Assembly: GCF_019049285.1 (NCBI RefSeq)
Contig: NZ_JAGMUL010000055.1
Coordinates: forward strand, 1 to 41,589
Length of the DNA: 41,589 bases
Reading direction: 5' to 3'
From: Streptomyces sp. AC550_RSS872
GTDB lineage: Bacteria > Actinomycetota > Actinomycetes > Streptomycetales > Streptomycetaceae
A model generated the notes under the pieces. The model searched no databases. It saw only the letters and a program-made list of their open reading frames with translations, and was not told where the DNA came from. Each line of letters begins with the position of its first letter. Position 1 is the first letter of the stretch. The position numbers were made by a program, and so were the translations under genes. Positions 1 to 7,629 of this stretch are shown here, piece by piece.

Positions 1-780
1 GTCTCGGGCCGCGGCGGACTCCTCCTGGGCGCCGGCGGCCTCCGTGGGTAAGGGGGCGGCGGTCGTCGGCTGCGTGGAGGGGGAGGGGGTGGGGGACGCG
101 CTGGACCGTGACGGGGAGGGGGGCAAAGACGCGGTCGCGGTCGCGGTCGGGGTCGGGGAGGGAGAGTGCGGTGTCGGCTGCGTACGCGGCGGAGCCTGCG
201 GCTGCGATGCCTCGCTGGTGGACGGGGCCGGAACACTGGCCCGTACGCCGTCCGGCAGTGCCCTGTCCCGGGACGGCCTCTCGTAGGTGAACACGCCGCT
301 CGCCAGTCCCGCGGCCGCGATCACGGCCACGACCGCGCCGCCCGCGCCGAGGAGGACCGTGCGGGTACGGCGGTGACGGGGCGCCGCTGTGTCCGGTGCG
401 TCGGCTACGACGATGTGAGGGTCGGCCGGGCCGGACTCGAACAGGCTGAGGTCCCGTCTGCTGGGCGGGACGGCCGGCGCCGGCGGTATCGGCCGTAGCG
501 GCATCGTTTCGTCGGGGCGGGGTGCGGCGGCAGCGTCGTCGCCGTCGGCCTCCGGCTCCAGCTCCACGTATGGGCGTATCCGAAGCGGATCGAAGTCCTC
601 CGCCGCTGCCGCCTCCGCGGTGCGGGCGTCGCGCAGAGCCTCGGACACGCGTGGGCCGCAGCCGCAGGACGGCGTGTTGTCGGCGGCTCTCGGCGTACCG
701 CACTCCGGGCAGGGGTGACCGTGCCGGCCTATCGGGCCCTCCTGGTCTTCCGGACCCTTCGTGTCCGTCCGCTCTGTCAC
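1..780 (-). CDS. Zinc-ribbon, single-pass membrane protein (partial, C-terminus off the left edge)
   Basis: The minus-strand frame is open from a GTG at 780 to the window edge (260 codons seen). GGGAGGG lies 8 nt upstream of the GTG. The N-terminus carries a Cys pair (CPECG) and a later CGC, which looks like a zinc ribbon. An acidic stretch with LRIRPYVELEPE follows. One hydrophobic helix rich in Ala, Val and Gly lies near residues 155-180. After it comes a long Pro/Ser/Thr/Ala linker that would be extracytoplasmic. Streptomyces proteins of this layout usually end in a peptidoglycan-binding or other extracellular domain, but that part is outside the window. It is transcribed divergently from the exporter at 941. 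The function is inferred only as envelope-associated. Confidence 0.8.
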   Translation of the reverse strand, partial: MTERTDTKGPEDQEGPIGRHGHPCPECGTPRAADNTPSCGCGPRVSEALRDARTAEAAAAEDFDPLRIRPYVELEPEADGDDAAAAPRPDETMPLRPIPPAPAVPPSRRDLSLFESGPADPHIVVADAPDTAAPRHRRTRTVLLGAGGAVVAVIAAAGLASGVFTYERPSRDRALPDGVRASVPAPSTSEASQPQAPPRTQPTPHSPSPTPTATATASLPPSPSRSSASPTPSPSTQPTTAAPLPTEAAGAQEESAAARD

Positions 781-940
781 GCGTTCGTCCCTCCCCCTCG
801 CGAACTCCCCACACTATGCAGACGTTCCTCACGTGGTCTCCGGAAGCCCCCGGAAGGGCTGATTCCAAAGGGACTCGACAGGCCATAACCGGCTATAGCG
901 ATCACGATGGGGGGTGTAACGAGACCCTCGGGAGGTCTTC

Positions 941-2998
941 ATGGCCGGGGACGCGCACGGTATGCCGGGAAATGTGCGTGGCGCGCAGCCCCCGGGGCGG
1001 GGAGCCGACACGCACGAGAACGTGCCCGGCAACGTCCTCGTCTCCATCGGCGCGCTGCTGCTCGGCATGCTGCTCGCCGCGCTCGACCAGACCATCGTGT
1101 CGACCGCCCTGCCCACCATCGTCAGCGATCTCGGCGGCCTGGAGCATCTGTCCTGGGTCGTGACCGCGTATCTGCTGGCCTCCACGGCCGCTACTCCGCT
1201 GTGGGGCAAGCTCGGTGACCAGTACGGGCGCAAGCGGCTCTTCCAGATCGCGATCGTGATCTTCCTCGTCGGGTCCGCACTGTGCGGAATGTCGCAGAAC
1301 ATGGCTCAGCTCATCGCCTTCCGGGCCGTGCAGGGGCTGGGCGGCGGCGGGCTGATGGTGCTGTCCATGGCGATCGTGGGGGACATCGTCTCGCCACGGG
1401 AGCGCGGGCGGTACCAGGGGTTGTTCGGGGGTGTGTTCGGGGCGACGAGTGTGCTCGGCCCGTTGCTGGGCGGAGTGTTCACGGAGCATCTGAGCTGGCG
1501 GTGGGTGTTCTACGTCAATCTGCCCGTGGGGGTTGTCGCGCTGGTGGTGATCGCGGGTGCGCTGCGGATTCCTCGGAAGTCGACCCGGCACGTCATCGAC
1601 TATCTGGGGACGTTTCTGATCGCGTCCGTGGCCACGTGTCTGGTGCTGGTCGCTTCCCTCGGGGGGACCACGTGGGGGTGGGGGTCGGCGCAGATCGTCG
1701 GGCTCGCGGTGCTGGGGCTGGTGCTTGCCTGCGCGTTCGTCGCAGCTGAGCGGCGGGCCGCCGAGCCGGTGCTTCCGTTGAAGCTGTTCCGGGTACGGAC
1801 CTTTGCCCTGTCGGCCGTCATCAGCTTCATCGTCGGGTTCGCCATGTTCGGCGCGATGACCTATCTGCCGACGTTCCTCCAGGTCGTGCAGGGTGTCAGT
1901 CCGACCATGTCCGGTGTGCACATGCTGCCGATGGTCGCCGGCATGCTGCTGGCGTCGACCGCGTCCGGGCAGATCGTCAGCCGTACCGGGCGGTGGAAGG
2001 TGTTTCCGGTCGCCGGGACCGGGGTCACCACGCTGGGGCTGTTGTTGCTGCACCAGCTCGCGGTGGACAGCTCCACCTGGGAGATGAGCTGCTTCTTCTT
2101 CGTGTTCGGGCTGGGGCTCGGGCTCGTCATGCAGGTGCTCGTGCTGATCGTGCAGAACGCCGTCTCGTACGAGGATCTCGGCGTCGCCACGTCCGGGGCG
2201 ACCTTCTTCCGGTCCATCGGGGCGTCGTTCGGCGTCGCCATCTTCGGCACGATCTTCGCGGGCCGGCTCGACGACAAGCTCGTGGAGGCGTTTCGGGGGG
2301 TGCGGCTGCCGAGTGGGGTCTCGTTGGAGGGGCTGGAGGCCGATCCGCGCGACATCGCCCGGTTGCCGGAGGCGTTGCGGCCCGCCGCGCTGGAGGCGTA
2401 CGCGTCCTCGATCACCGATGTCTTCCTGTACGCCGCGCCTGTGGCGTTGGTCGGGTTCGTGCTGGCCTGGTTCCTGCGGGAGGACCGGTTGCGGGGGTCG
2501 GTGACCGCGCCCGATGTCACCGAGACGCTCGCCAGTAATCCCGTGGAGCGGTCGTCGTACGACGAGGTGTGCCGGGCGTTGTCGGTGCTCGGGACGCGGG
2601 AGGGGCGGCGGGAGGTGTACCGGGAGATCACCGAGCGGGCCGGGTACGACCTGTTGCCCGCGGCCAGTTGGCTGTTGCTGCGGATCAAGAAGTACGGGTG
2701 GGTGGAGCCGGCGGTGCTCGCCGAGCGGAGTTCTGTGCCGTTGCCGGTGATTCTCGGTGCCGCTCGGCAGGTGGAGGAGCGGCGGTTGGCCGTGCGGGAG
2801 GGGCTGGACCTGGTGCTGACCGAGGGTGGGCGGGAGGTTGCCGCGCGGTTGGCTCGGGTCCGGGAGGAGTCGTTGGCGGAGTTGTTGGGGGACTGGTGGG
2901 GGCCGGGGCGGTCCACTGATCTGGTGCAGCTGGTGAAGGAGATCAATGAGGAGTTGTGCGGGTCGGACCGGGAACAGCCGGGGGCCTCCGGCGGTTGA
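941..2998 (+). CDS. DHA2 (EmrB/QacA-type) MFS exporter with C-terminal winged-helix-like extension
   Basis: This 685-aa protein is a proton-driven drug or metabolite exporter of the 14-TM DHA2 family. It shows the LDQTIVSTALPTI motif in TM1 and the loop 2-3 motif GKLGDQYGRKR, with GPLLGG in TM5. The last TM helix ends near residue 515. From about residue 534 to the end there is a soluble region of about 150 residues (YDEVCRALSVLG ... LTEGGREVAARL ... ELLGDW). It resembles a MarR-type winged helix, including the LTxxGR wing-like segment. The ATG at 941 is preceded by GGAGG. Family members without the extension are about 500 aa, so the tail is additional. The substrate is unknown. No TetR or MarR partner gene lies beside it, so the tail may act as a cytoplasmic sensor or regulatory domain. 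Confidence 0.92.
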   Translation: MAGDAHGMPGNVRGAQPPGRGADTHENVPGNVLVSIGALLLGMLLAALDQTIVSTALPTIVSDLGGLEHLSWVVTAYLLASTAATPLWGKLGDQYGRKRLFQIAIVIFLVGSALCGMSQNMAQLIAFRAVQGLGGGGLMVLSMAIVGDIVSPRERGRYQGLFGGVFGATSVLGPLLGGVFTEHLSWRWVFYVNLPVGVVALVVIAGALRIPRKSTRHVIDYLGTFLIASVATCLVLVASLGGTTWGWGSAQIVGLAVLGLVLACAFVAAERRAAEPVLPLKLFRVRTFALSAVISFIVGFAMFGAMTYLPTFLQVVQGVSPTMSGVHMLPMVAGMLLASTASGQIVSRTGRWKVFPVAGTGVTTLGLLLLHQLAVDSSTWEMSCFFFVFGLGLGLVMQVLVLIVQNAVSYEDLGVATSGATFFRSIGASFGVAIFGTIFAGRLDDKLVEAFRGVRLPSGVSLEGLEADPRDIARLPEALRPAALEAYASSITDVFLYAAPVALVGFVLAWFLREDRLRGSVTAPDVTETLASNPVERSSYDEVCRALSVLGTREGRREVYREITERAGYDLLPAASWLLLRIKKYGWVEPAVLAERSSVPLPVILGAARQVEERRLAVREGLDLVLTEGGREVAARLARVREESLAELLGDWWGPGRSTDLVQLVKEINEELCGSDREQPGASGG

Positions 2999-3005
2999 GC
3001 GGGGG

Positions 3006-3122
3006 TGCCTGCGGCGGCCCGTTGCGGTGGGTGGGGGCTGGTCGCGCCCACGCGGCGGAGCCGCAAATCGATACAGCCCGCGCCCCTGAGATGCCTGCGG
3101 CGGCCCGTCTCGGTGAGTGGGG
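3006..3122. repeat. Intergenic dispersed repeat, copy A, inside a short direct repeat
   Basis: The gene-free stretch 2999-3303 holds this element. Its core at about 3038-3090 includes CGGCGGAGCCGCAAATCGAT and ACAGCCCGCGCCCCT, which recur at about 24.2, 26.3 and 36.9 kb. The core is flanked by a direct repeat of TGCCTGCGGCGGCCCGT followed by a G-rich tail, at about 3006 and 3091. The rest of the stretch is G/C-rich with no convincing gene. Confidence 0.75.
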
Positions 3123-3303
3123 GTTCGTGTAGCGCGGGTTCGGTGGGTTGGTGGGGGTGGGGCCGCGCCGGGGGGTGTCCGTCCTCGGTCGGGCGGCTCG
3201 GTTCCTTGAGAAGGGCTCGGCGTCGACGCCCGCCGCTGCGGGCGGACACCCCCCGACACGGCCCCTTCGCGCCGTACGCGGCTGACGGTTCGTCCCCTCG
3301 TCG

Positions 3304-3795
3304 TCAGTACAAGGGCTTGGTGAACCAGTGCTCCGCGTAGACGTCGTTGTTGTGCGGGGGTGTTTCGGAGTAGCCGAGGCGGGCGTAAAGGGCTCGGGCC
3401 TCCCTCAGGTCGCTGCGGGTGTCCAGGATCATGCGGGTGGCGCCCAGGGAGCGGGCGGTGTTCTCGGCGGCCTGGACGAGCAGGGGGGCGCCGCCCTTGC
3501 CGCGCATCGGCTCGTGGATGAACACCCGGGTCAGTTCGGCGGTTTGTGGGTTCAGAAGGCGTACGCCGGCTGTGCCGGCCGGCTCGTTGTTGTGCCGGGC
3601 CACCAGCAACTGGCCCTTGGGGAGCAGGAGTTCGCTCCCGGTGTGGGCGGCGATCTCGCGTTCCAGTTCGGCCGGGTCCGTACGGCGCCCCTCGTGCAGA
3701 AGGTAGTAGCGGTCGCTGACCTCCGTGTAGTACGCCCGCCAGAGCGCGGTGGCGGTGGGGGAGTCAGGGGGTTCCGGGGCGACGGTCCAGGTCAT
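3304..3795 (-). CDS. GNAT family N-acetyltransferase
   Basis: This 163-aa single-domain acetyltransferase would transfer acetyl from acetyl-CoA to an unknown amine. The acetyl-CoA pyrophosphate loop is MRGKGGAPLL (R/QxxGxG/A type), preceded by the beta-4 strand AELTRVFIHEP. The C-terminal ALYARLGY segment is typical of GNAT motif B. The length is normal for the family. The ATG at 3795 has no clear ribosome-binding site, so leaderless translation or a nearby start is possible. The gene is in the same direction as the DHFR-like gene upstream, 86 nt away. Confidence 0.88.
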   Translation of the reverse strand: MTWTVAPEPPDSPTATALWRAYYTEVSDRYYLLHEGRRTDPAELEREIAAHTGSELLLPKGQLLVARHNNEPAGTAGVRLLNPQTAELTRVFIHEPMRGKGGAPLLVQAAENTARSLGATRMILDTRSDLREARALYARLGYSETPPHNNDVYAEHWFTKPLY

Positions 3796-3881
3796 GGGGT
3801 CATTGTGATGACGGGGGGCGGTGGCACCGCAAGCCGATATGTGTGGCCTCTCGGGCAGGCAGGGCTCTGTTGAAGCGGCGG

Positions 3882-4544
3882 CTATCCGCGTTCCCCGGCC
3901 GAGGTCGCCCGGGTGAACGTCAAGTGGGTGACTCCGCTGGGCGAGGAGATGGCCTCGATGTCGTAGGCCTGCTCCAGGCCCTCCAGTCCGTCCCAGAGGC
4001 GTTCGCCTCGGCCGAGCAGGATCGGGGTCACCACGATGTGCATGTGGTCGACGAGCTCGGCGGCGAGGAAGTCGCGGAGCAGGGTGACACCGCCGCCGAT
4101 GCGTACGTCCTGGTCGCCCGCCGCCTCGCGGGCCGCCTCGAGTGCCTCGGCGGGCGACGCGTCGAGGAAGTGGAACGTCGTGCCGCCCTCCATCTCGATC
4201 GACGGGCGAGGGTGATGGGTGAGGACGAAGGTCGGCGTGTGGAAGGGCGGGTTGGGGCCCCACCACCCCTTCCACTCCGGGTCCTCGTGCCAGCCGGGCG
4301 GGCCGAACTTCCCGGCGCCCATGATCTCGGCGCCGATCCCCGGACCGTGCTGCCGTGCGAAGGCGTCGTCGACGCCGCCGGTTCCGCCGGGACGGCCGGT
4401 CATGCTGTGCCAGAAGCCGGTGGCGAACATCCACCCGTGCAGCCTTTCACCGGCGTGACCGAACGGTGTCTCCCGGCTCTGACCCTCACCGGTGCCGAAG
4501 CCGTCGAGCGAGATGGAGAAGTTGTGGACGCGGACGAGTGACAT
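3882..4544 (-). CDS. Dihydrofolate reductase family protein (RibD C-terminal-like)
   Basis: This 220-aa protein has the NADPH-dependent reductase fold shared by DHFR and the RibD C-terminal domain. It begins VRVHNFSISLDGF, the usual first strand of this family. It also has EIMGAGKFGP, a Gly-rich cofactor loop VRIGGGVTLLRDFL, and the late strand DHMHIVVTPILLGRGERL. Members are commonly annotated 'dihydrofolate reductase' or 'deaminase' without a proven substrate. It does not look like the housekeeping FolA. The ATG at 4544 is preceded by GGAAGG. The start faces the divergent gene at 4674. Confidence 0.88.
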   Translation of the reverse strand: MSLVRVHNFSISLDGFGTGEGQSRETPFGHAGERLHGWMFATGFWHSMTGRPGGTGGVDDAFARQHGPGIGAEIMGAGKFGPPGWHEDPEWKGWWGPNPPFHTPTFVLTHHPRPSIEMEGGTTFHFLDASPAEALEAAREAAGDQDVRIGGGVTLLRDFLAAELVDHMHIVVTPILLGRGERLWDGLEGLEQAYDIEAISSPSGVTHLTFTRATSAGERG

Positions 4545-4603
4545 GGCCCTTCCTTTCCTTGTGCGGTCAACGCCTTTCACCATGACGTCGATCGGGGCGG
4601 CGC

Positions 4604-4633
4604 CGAATCGACACGCCGGGGGTGGCCGATTCG
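4604..4633. promoter_or_regulatory. Inverted repeat in divergent promoter region
   Basis: CGAATCG at 4604-4610 and CGATTCG at 4627-4633 form 7-bp inverted arms 16 nt apart. They lie between the divergent starts at 4544 and 4674. A regulator site is possible, but no family is recognised. Confidence 0.3.
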
Positions 4634-4673
4634 ACGGCCGTTTGAGGCGCTTCCCGCGGGCAACCCGGCATAC

Positions 4674-5327
4674 ATGTCCACAGGTGTGATCATTCTGGTC
4701 GTGGTAGTGGCGGTCGTCGCGGTGATCGGCGCGGCCGTCCTTGCTCCGCGTGCTCGGGGTACGCGGAGCGGTCGGGGTCTGAAGCGGCGCTTCGGGCCCG
4801 AATACGAGCGGGCCGTGGCCCGGCACGACGGGGACGTCAAGGCCGCCGAGCGGGAGCTCGCCCAGCGGGTGGAGCGGCACGGCGGGCTTCGCGAGCGGGC
4901 GTTGGAGCCGGAGGAGGCCGAGCGGTTCGAGGCTCGGTGGACGGCGGCCCAGGAACACTTCGTCGACTCGCCGAAGGACGCCGTCGATGAGGCCGACCGG
5001 TTGCTCGCGGATCTGGCGCAGGCGCGCGGGTTCCCGGACGGCGCGCAGTACGAGGAGCAGCTCTCCGCTCTGTCCGTGCACCATGCGCACCACGTACACG
5101 GGTACCGGCATGTGCACCGGGTCGCCCACGCGCGGGTGAGCGAGGGGCCCGAAGGCGGGAAGCCGGGTACGGAGGAGATGCGGGAGGCCATGGTCGAGGC
5201 CCGGGGGCTGTTCGAGGATCTGACCGGGCCGGTCGGGCGTCGGCCCCGTGAGTCCGGGAGGGGCTCCGACGGTCATCGCGCCCATCTGCCGTGGGCCCTC
5301 AGCGGGCGTCATGTGAAGGGGAGTTGA
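4674..5327 (+). CDS. Membrane-anchored helical protein of unknown function
   Basis: This 217-aa protein starts with one hydrophobic helix (residues 4-24, mostly Val, Ile and Ala) followed by a basic stop-transfer segment. The rest is charged and helical (GPEYERAVARHDGDVKAAER, and EEAERFEARWTAAQEHFVDS near residue 90). A His-rich stretch (HHAHHVHGYRHVH) lies near residue 140. The segment with 'W..AQ..FVDSP..AV.EAD.L..DL' is shared with the next gene product, so the two appear related. No catalytic motif was seen. The next gene starts 5 nt after this stop, which indicates an operon. Similar small paired genes occur in streptomycetes. The function is unknown. Confidence 0.75.
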   Translation: MSTGVIILVVVVAVVAVIGAAVLAPRARGTRSGRGLKRRFGPEYERAVARHDGDVKAAERELAQRVERHGGLRERALEPEEAERFEARWTAAQEHFVDSPKDAVDEADRLLADLAQARGFPDGAQYEEQLSALSVHHAHHVHGYRHVHRVAHARVSEGPEGGKPGTEEMREAMVEARGLFEDLTGPVGRRPRESGRGSDGHRAHLPWALSGRHVKGS

Positions 5328-5332
5328 GTGGC

Positions 5333-5635
5333 ATGACGGATGTGACGAGGACCGGGCGCGAGGTCACCGCGCTCATGCCGCATGACGAGTCCGACAAGTT
5401 CGAGCTCAGGCTCCAGCACGCCGTCGCCGGGTTCGTCGACGGTCCCCGGGCCGCCGTCGAGGAGGCCGACCAGCTGGTCGAGGATCTCGTCGGGCGGGTC
5501 AGCGACGCCATGGCGCAGCGGCGTCGCACGCTGCGTACGTCCTGGCAGGCGGCCGACGAGCAGGCCGACACCGAGCAACTGCGGCTCGCGCTGCGTGACT
5601 ACCGGGAGCTGGCGGAACGGCTGCTACGCCTCTGA
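5333..5635 (+). CDS. Small helical protein, second gene of a pair
   Basis: This 100-aa soluble helical protein has the segment FVDGPRAAVEEADQLVEDLV, which matches the FVDSPKDAVDEADRLLADLA segment of its upstream neighbour without the membrane anchor. The ATG at 5333 is preceded by GGGGAGTTGAG, which overlaps the end of the upstream gene. No enzyme motif was seen. Shared ancestry and tight spacing suggest that the two proteins work together, perhaps as a membrane-bound and a soluble partner. That is inference. Confidence 0.75.
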   Translation: MTDVTRTGREVTALMPHDESDKFELRLQHAVAGFVDGPRAAVEEADQLVEDLVGRVSDAMAQRRRTLRTSWQAADEQADTEQLRLALRDYRELAERLLRL

Positions 5636-5653
5636 CACTCCTGGCACAGGTGA

Positions 5654-6064
5654 CTAACCCTCTGTCCGGCGCCTCTCCTGCCACTCCCGTACCACCTGTT
5701 CCACGTCGTACGGCTTGCGGCCCAGGGGAGGGCCGGGCGGCGGCTTGAGGAGCATGTCACGGATCTTGGCGTTGACGTCTGTGATGATCTTTCGGACGGC
5801 TGATTCGGACCTGGCCGCGTAGGCCGCCGTCAGGGCGTCCTCCGCCTCCTTGCGCAGGGCGAGCGCCGGGGGCAGGACCGACAGGCCCTCGCGGGCCATC
5901 TTGCGTTTGACCCACCACAGTTCGTCGTACGGGGATTCCAGATCGTTCGGCAGGGGTTTGCCGGCTCCGGGCAGTTTGTCGAAGTCGCCGCGCTGCTGCG
6001 CATCTTGGATCTGCTTGTCGATCCAGGAATCGAACGGGACGCCGGGGGGCTTTCGCTCGGTCAT
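5654..6064 (-). CDS. DUF1992 domain protein (DnaJ homologue subfamily C member 28-type)
   Basis: This 136-aa protein has the hallmarks of the DUF1992 family: WIDKQIQDAQQRGDFDKLPG near the start, GKPLPNDLE, and the ELWWVKRKMAREGLSVLPP block. In eukaryotes this domain is found in DNAJC28. The bacterial proteins are stand-alone and uncharacterised. The length is normal. The gene is convergent with the small-protein pair (stop 19 nt from theirs) and divergent from the FHA gene. Confidence 0.9.
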   Translation of the reverse strand: MTERKPPGVPFDSWIDKQIQDAQQRGDFDKLPGAGKPLPNDLESPYDELWWVKRKMAREGLSVLPPALALRKEAEDALTAAYAARSESAVRKIITDVNAKIRDMLLKPPPGPPLGRKPYDVEQVVREWQERRRTEG

Positions 6065-6162
6065 GAGTTCATTGTGCCGGACGCGGCGGTGCCGGTCGAT
6101 TTATCATGCGGCGTCGGTGGCCAAAAAGGCTGCCCCTCAAGGATGTTTCAGGAGGAGCGCAC

Positions 6163-6555
6163 GTGCTCGAACTCACCATGGCCGCCGTGTCCGCGGCGGA
6201 CGAGGGTGCCACGGCCGGCATGCTCATGGCCGACGCGCCCAGCGAGCCGGGTGCCGTGCTGCGGGTGGGCCGGGACAGGACGGTGTGCCGGCTCTCGACG
6301 CCGGACGACTGGCTGTTCGTGTCCCGGGTCCACCTGGAGTTCCTGTGCGGGCCGGACGGGGCGTGGCAGGTGACCTGGCTGCGCGGCTCGCAGCCCGACC
6401 CGTCCTCCGAGGTGCGGCTGACCGTCGGCGAGTACGCCCAGCCGATCGGCTACGGCGGGACCGTGCCGTTGCCCCGGGGCGGCAGCGGCGAGATCGTCGT
6501 CCAGGACCGCACCGCGCCGCGCAGCGTCAACGTCGGCTTCTATCACGAGGCTTGA
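6163..6555 (+). CDS. FHA-like domain protein
   Basis: This 130-aa protein is essentially one forkhead-associated-like domain, which in this family binds phosphothreonine peptides. It shows LRVGRDRTVCRL and VSRVHLEFLCG, the GR and SRxH core of FHA domains, followed by strand-rich sequence. The GTG at 6163 was chosen because GGAGGAG lies 6 nt before it. An in-frame codon further upstream lacks such a site. No kinase gene is adjacent, so its partner is unknown. Confidence 0.8.
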   Translation: MLELTMAAVSAADEGATAGMLMADAPSEPGAVLRVGRDRTVCRLSTPDDWLFVSRVHLEFLCGPDGAWQVTWLRGSQPDPSSEVRLTVGEYAQPIGYGGTVPLPRGGSGEIVVQDRTAPRSVNVGFYHEA

Positions 6556-6574
6556 ACGTGCCGGGGCGGGCGGC

Positions 6575-7246
6575 TCACGCCAGGACGCGGGCCAGGGCGA
6601 AGCCGTCGTAGCCCTTGGCGCCCACCGTCTGGATCGCCGTACCGCTCAACCTCGGGTGGCTGCCGATCAGTTCGAGCGCGGCGCGGGTGCCCCGGACGTC
6701 CGGGGCCCTGTCGTCGGGGTCGGCGACCCGGCCGCCGCGCACCACGTTGTCCACGATGATCAGGCTGCCCGTGCTCGTGAGCCGGAGCGCCCAGTCGACG
6801 TAGTGCGGGTTGTTGGCCTTGTCGGCGTCGATGAAGACCAGGTCGAACGGGGCCGGGTTCTCGTCGGCCAGCTTGGGCAGCGACTCCAGGGCCGGGCCGA
6901 CCCGCACCTCGACGATCTTGTCCAGGCCCGCCCGCGCGATGTTGCGGGTGGCGACCTCGGCGTTCTTGGAGTCGTACTCCAGCGAGATCAGGCGGCCGTC
7001 GGCGGGCAGGGCGCGGCCCAGCCAGATGGTGCTGTAACCGCCGAGGGTGCCGATCTCCAGGATGTTGCGGGCGCCCTGGATCTGGGCGAGGAGCTGGAGG
7101 AGCTTGCCCTGCGACGGGGTGACGTTGATGTGCGGGAGTCCGGCCGCGTCGCTGTCGCGCAGAGCCGCCTGGAGGGGGTCGTCCTCGGGGGAGAGGTGGG
7201 CGGAGAAGTACTCGTCGACTTCGTCCCAGAGCTGCGACTCGCTCAT
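6575..7246 (-). CDS. SAM-dependent O-methyltransferase (catechol/caffeoyl-CoA type)
   Basis: This 223-aa methyltransferase_3 family protein would transfer a methyl group from SAM to a hydroxyl, usually a catechol. SAM motif I is ILEIGTLGGYSTIWLG. The metal-binding and substrate-orienting segment is DLVFIDADKANNPHYVDWA, followed by LIIVDNVVRGG. The length is standard. It ends 20 nt from the convergent FHA gene. The physiological substrate cannot be told from sequence. It has no biosynthetic neighbours, so a housekeeping or detoxifying role is as likely as specialised metabolism. Confidence 0.92.
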   Translation of the reverse strand: MSESQLWDEVDEYFSAHLSPEDDPLQAALRDSDAAGLPHINVTPSQGKLLQLLAQIQGARNILEIGTLGGYSTIWLGRALPADGRLISLEYDSKNAEVATRNIARAGLDKIVEVRVGPALESLPKLADENPAPFDLVFIDADKANNPHYVDWALRLTSTGSLIIVDNVVRGGRVADPDDRAPDVRGTRAALELIGSHPRLSGTAIQTVGAKGYDGFALARVLA

Positions 7247-7329
7247 CGCCTTGCCTTTCGTATGGCTAGTTAGATGTGCTAACTACCCGTGTTCCGCGGC
7301 ACTGATTCCCAGGATGGTGGATTCACGCG

Positions 7330-7500
7330 GTCCGCGCAGGCGGCCGACGGTTCGATGGCGGGTGCGGGTTGTGGTGGGTTGCTCGCGCAGTTCCCCGCGC
7401 CCCTGGGTTGGCGCCACATGCGACCTGCACCCGCCATCGAACCGCCACCCCCGAGCTATTGGGCGGAGCCCCGAGCGGGGCCCCAGGGGAGGCGGGGGAA
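7330..7500. repeat. Intergenic dispersed repeat, copy B (divergent version)
   Basis: The gene-free stretch 7247-7629 contains GGTTGCTCGCGCAGTTCCCC, GCGCCCCTGGG and GAGCTATTGGGCGGAGCCCC. The last of these reappears, reverse-complemented, in the ecfA linker (CGCCCAATAGCTCGGGGG at about 24.2 kb). GCCCC-GAGC-GGGGC near 7468 can form a short hairpin. The stretch also contains the promoter region for the gene at 7630, but no clear -10/-35 was recognised. Confidence 0.65.
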
Positions 7501-7629
7501 TCGGCGCACGACTATCGTCAACCGGGCAAAAGGAGAGCAGACGTCAGGTGAAGCGGGGGTTGCCTGCGTCTCTCCCGGGGCGGTGCAAGCGTGGGACCTG
7601 AGACGACCGGGGCGGGAGGCCGACGGGGC

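Noticed and set aside
902..3259. Minus-strand open frame of 785 codons opposite the MFS exporter
   Set aside because: It is antisense to a clear transporter and has Arg/Pro/His-rich composition typical of shadow frames in high-GC DNA.
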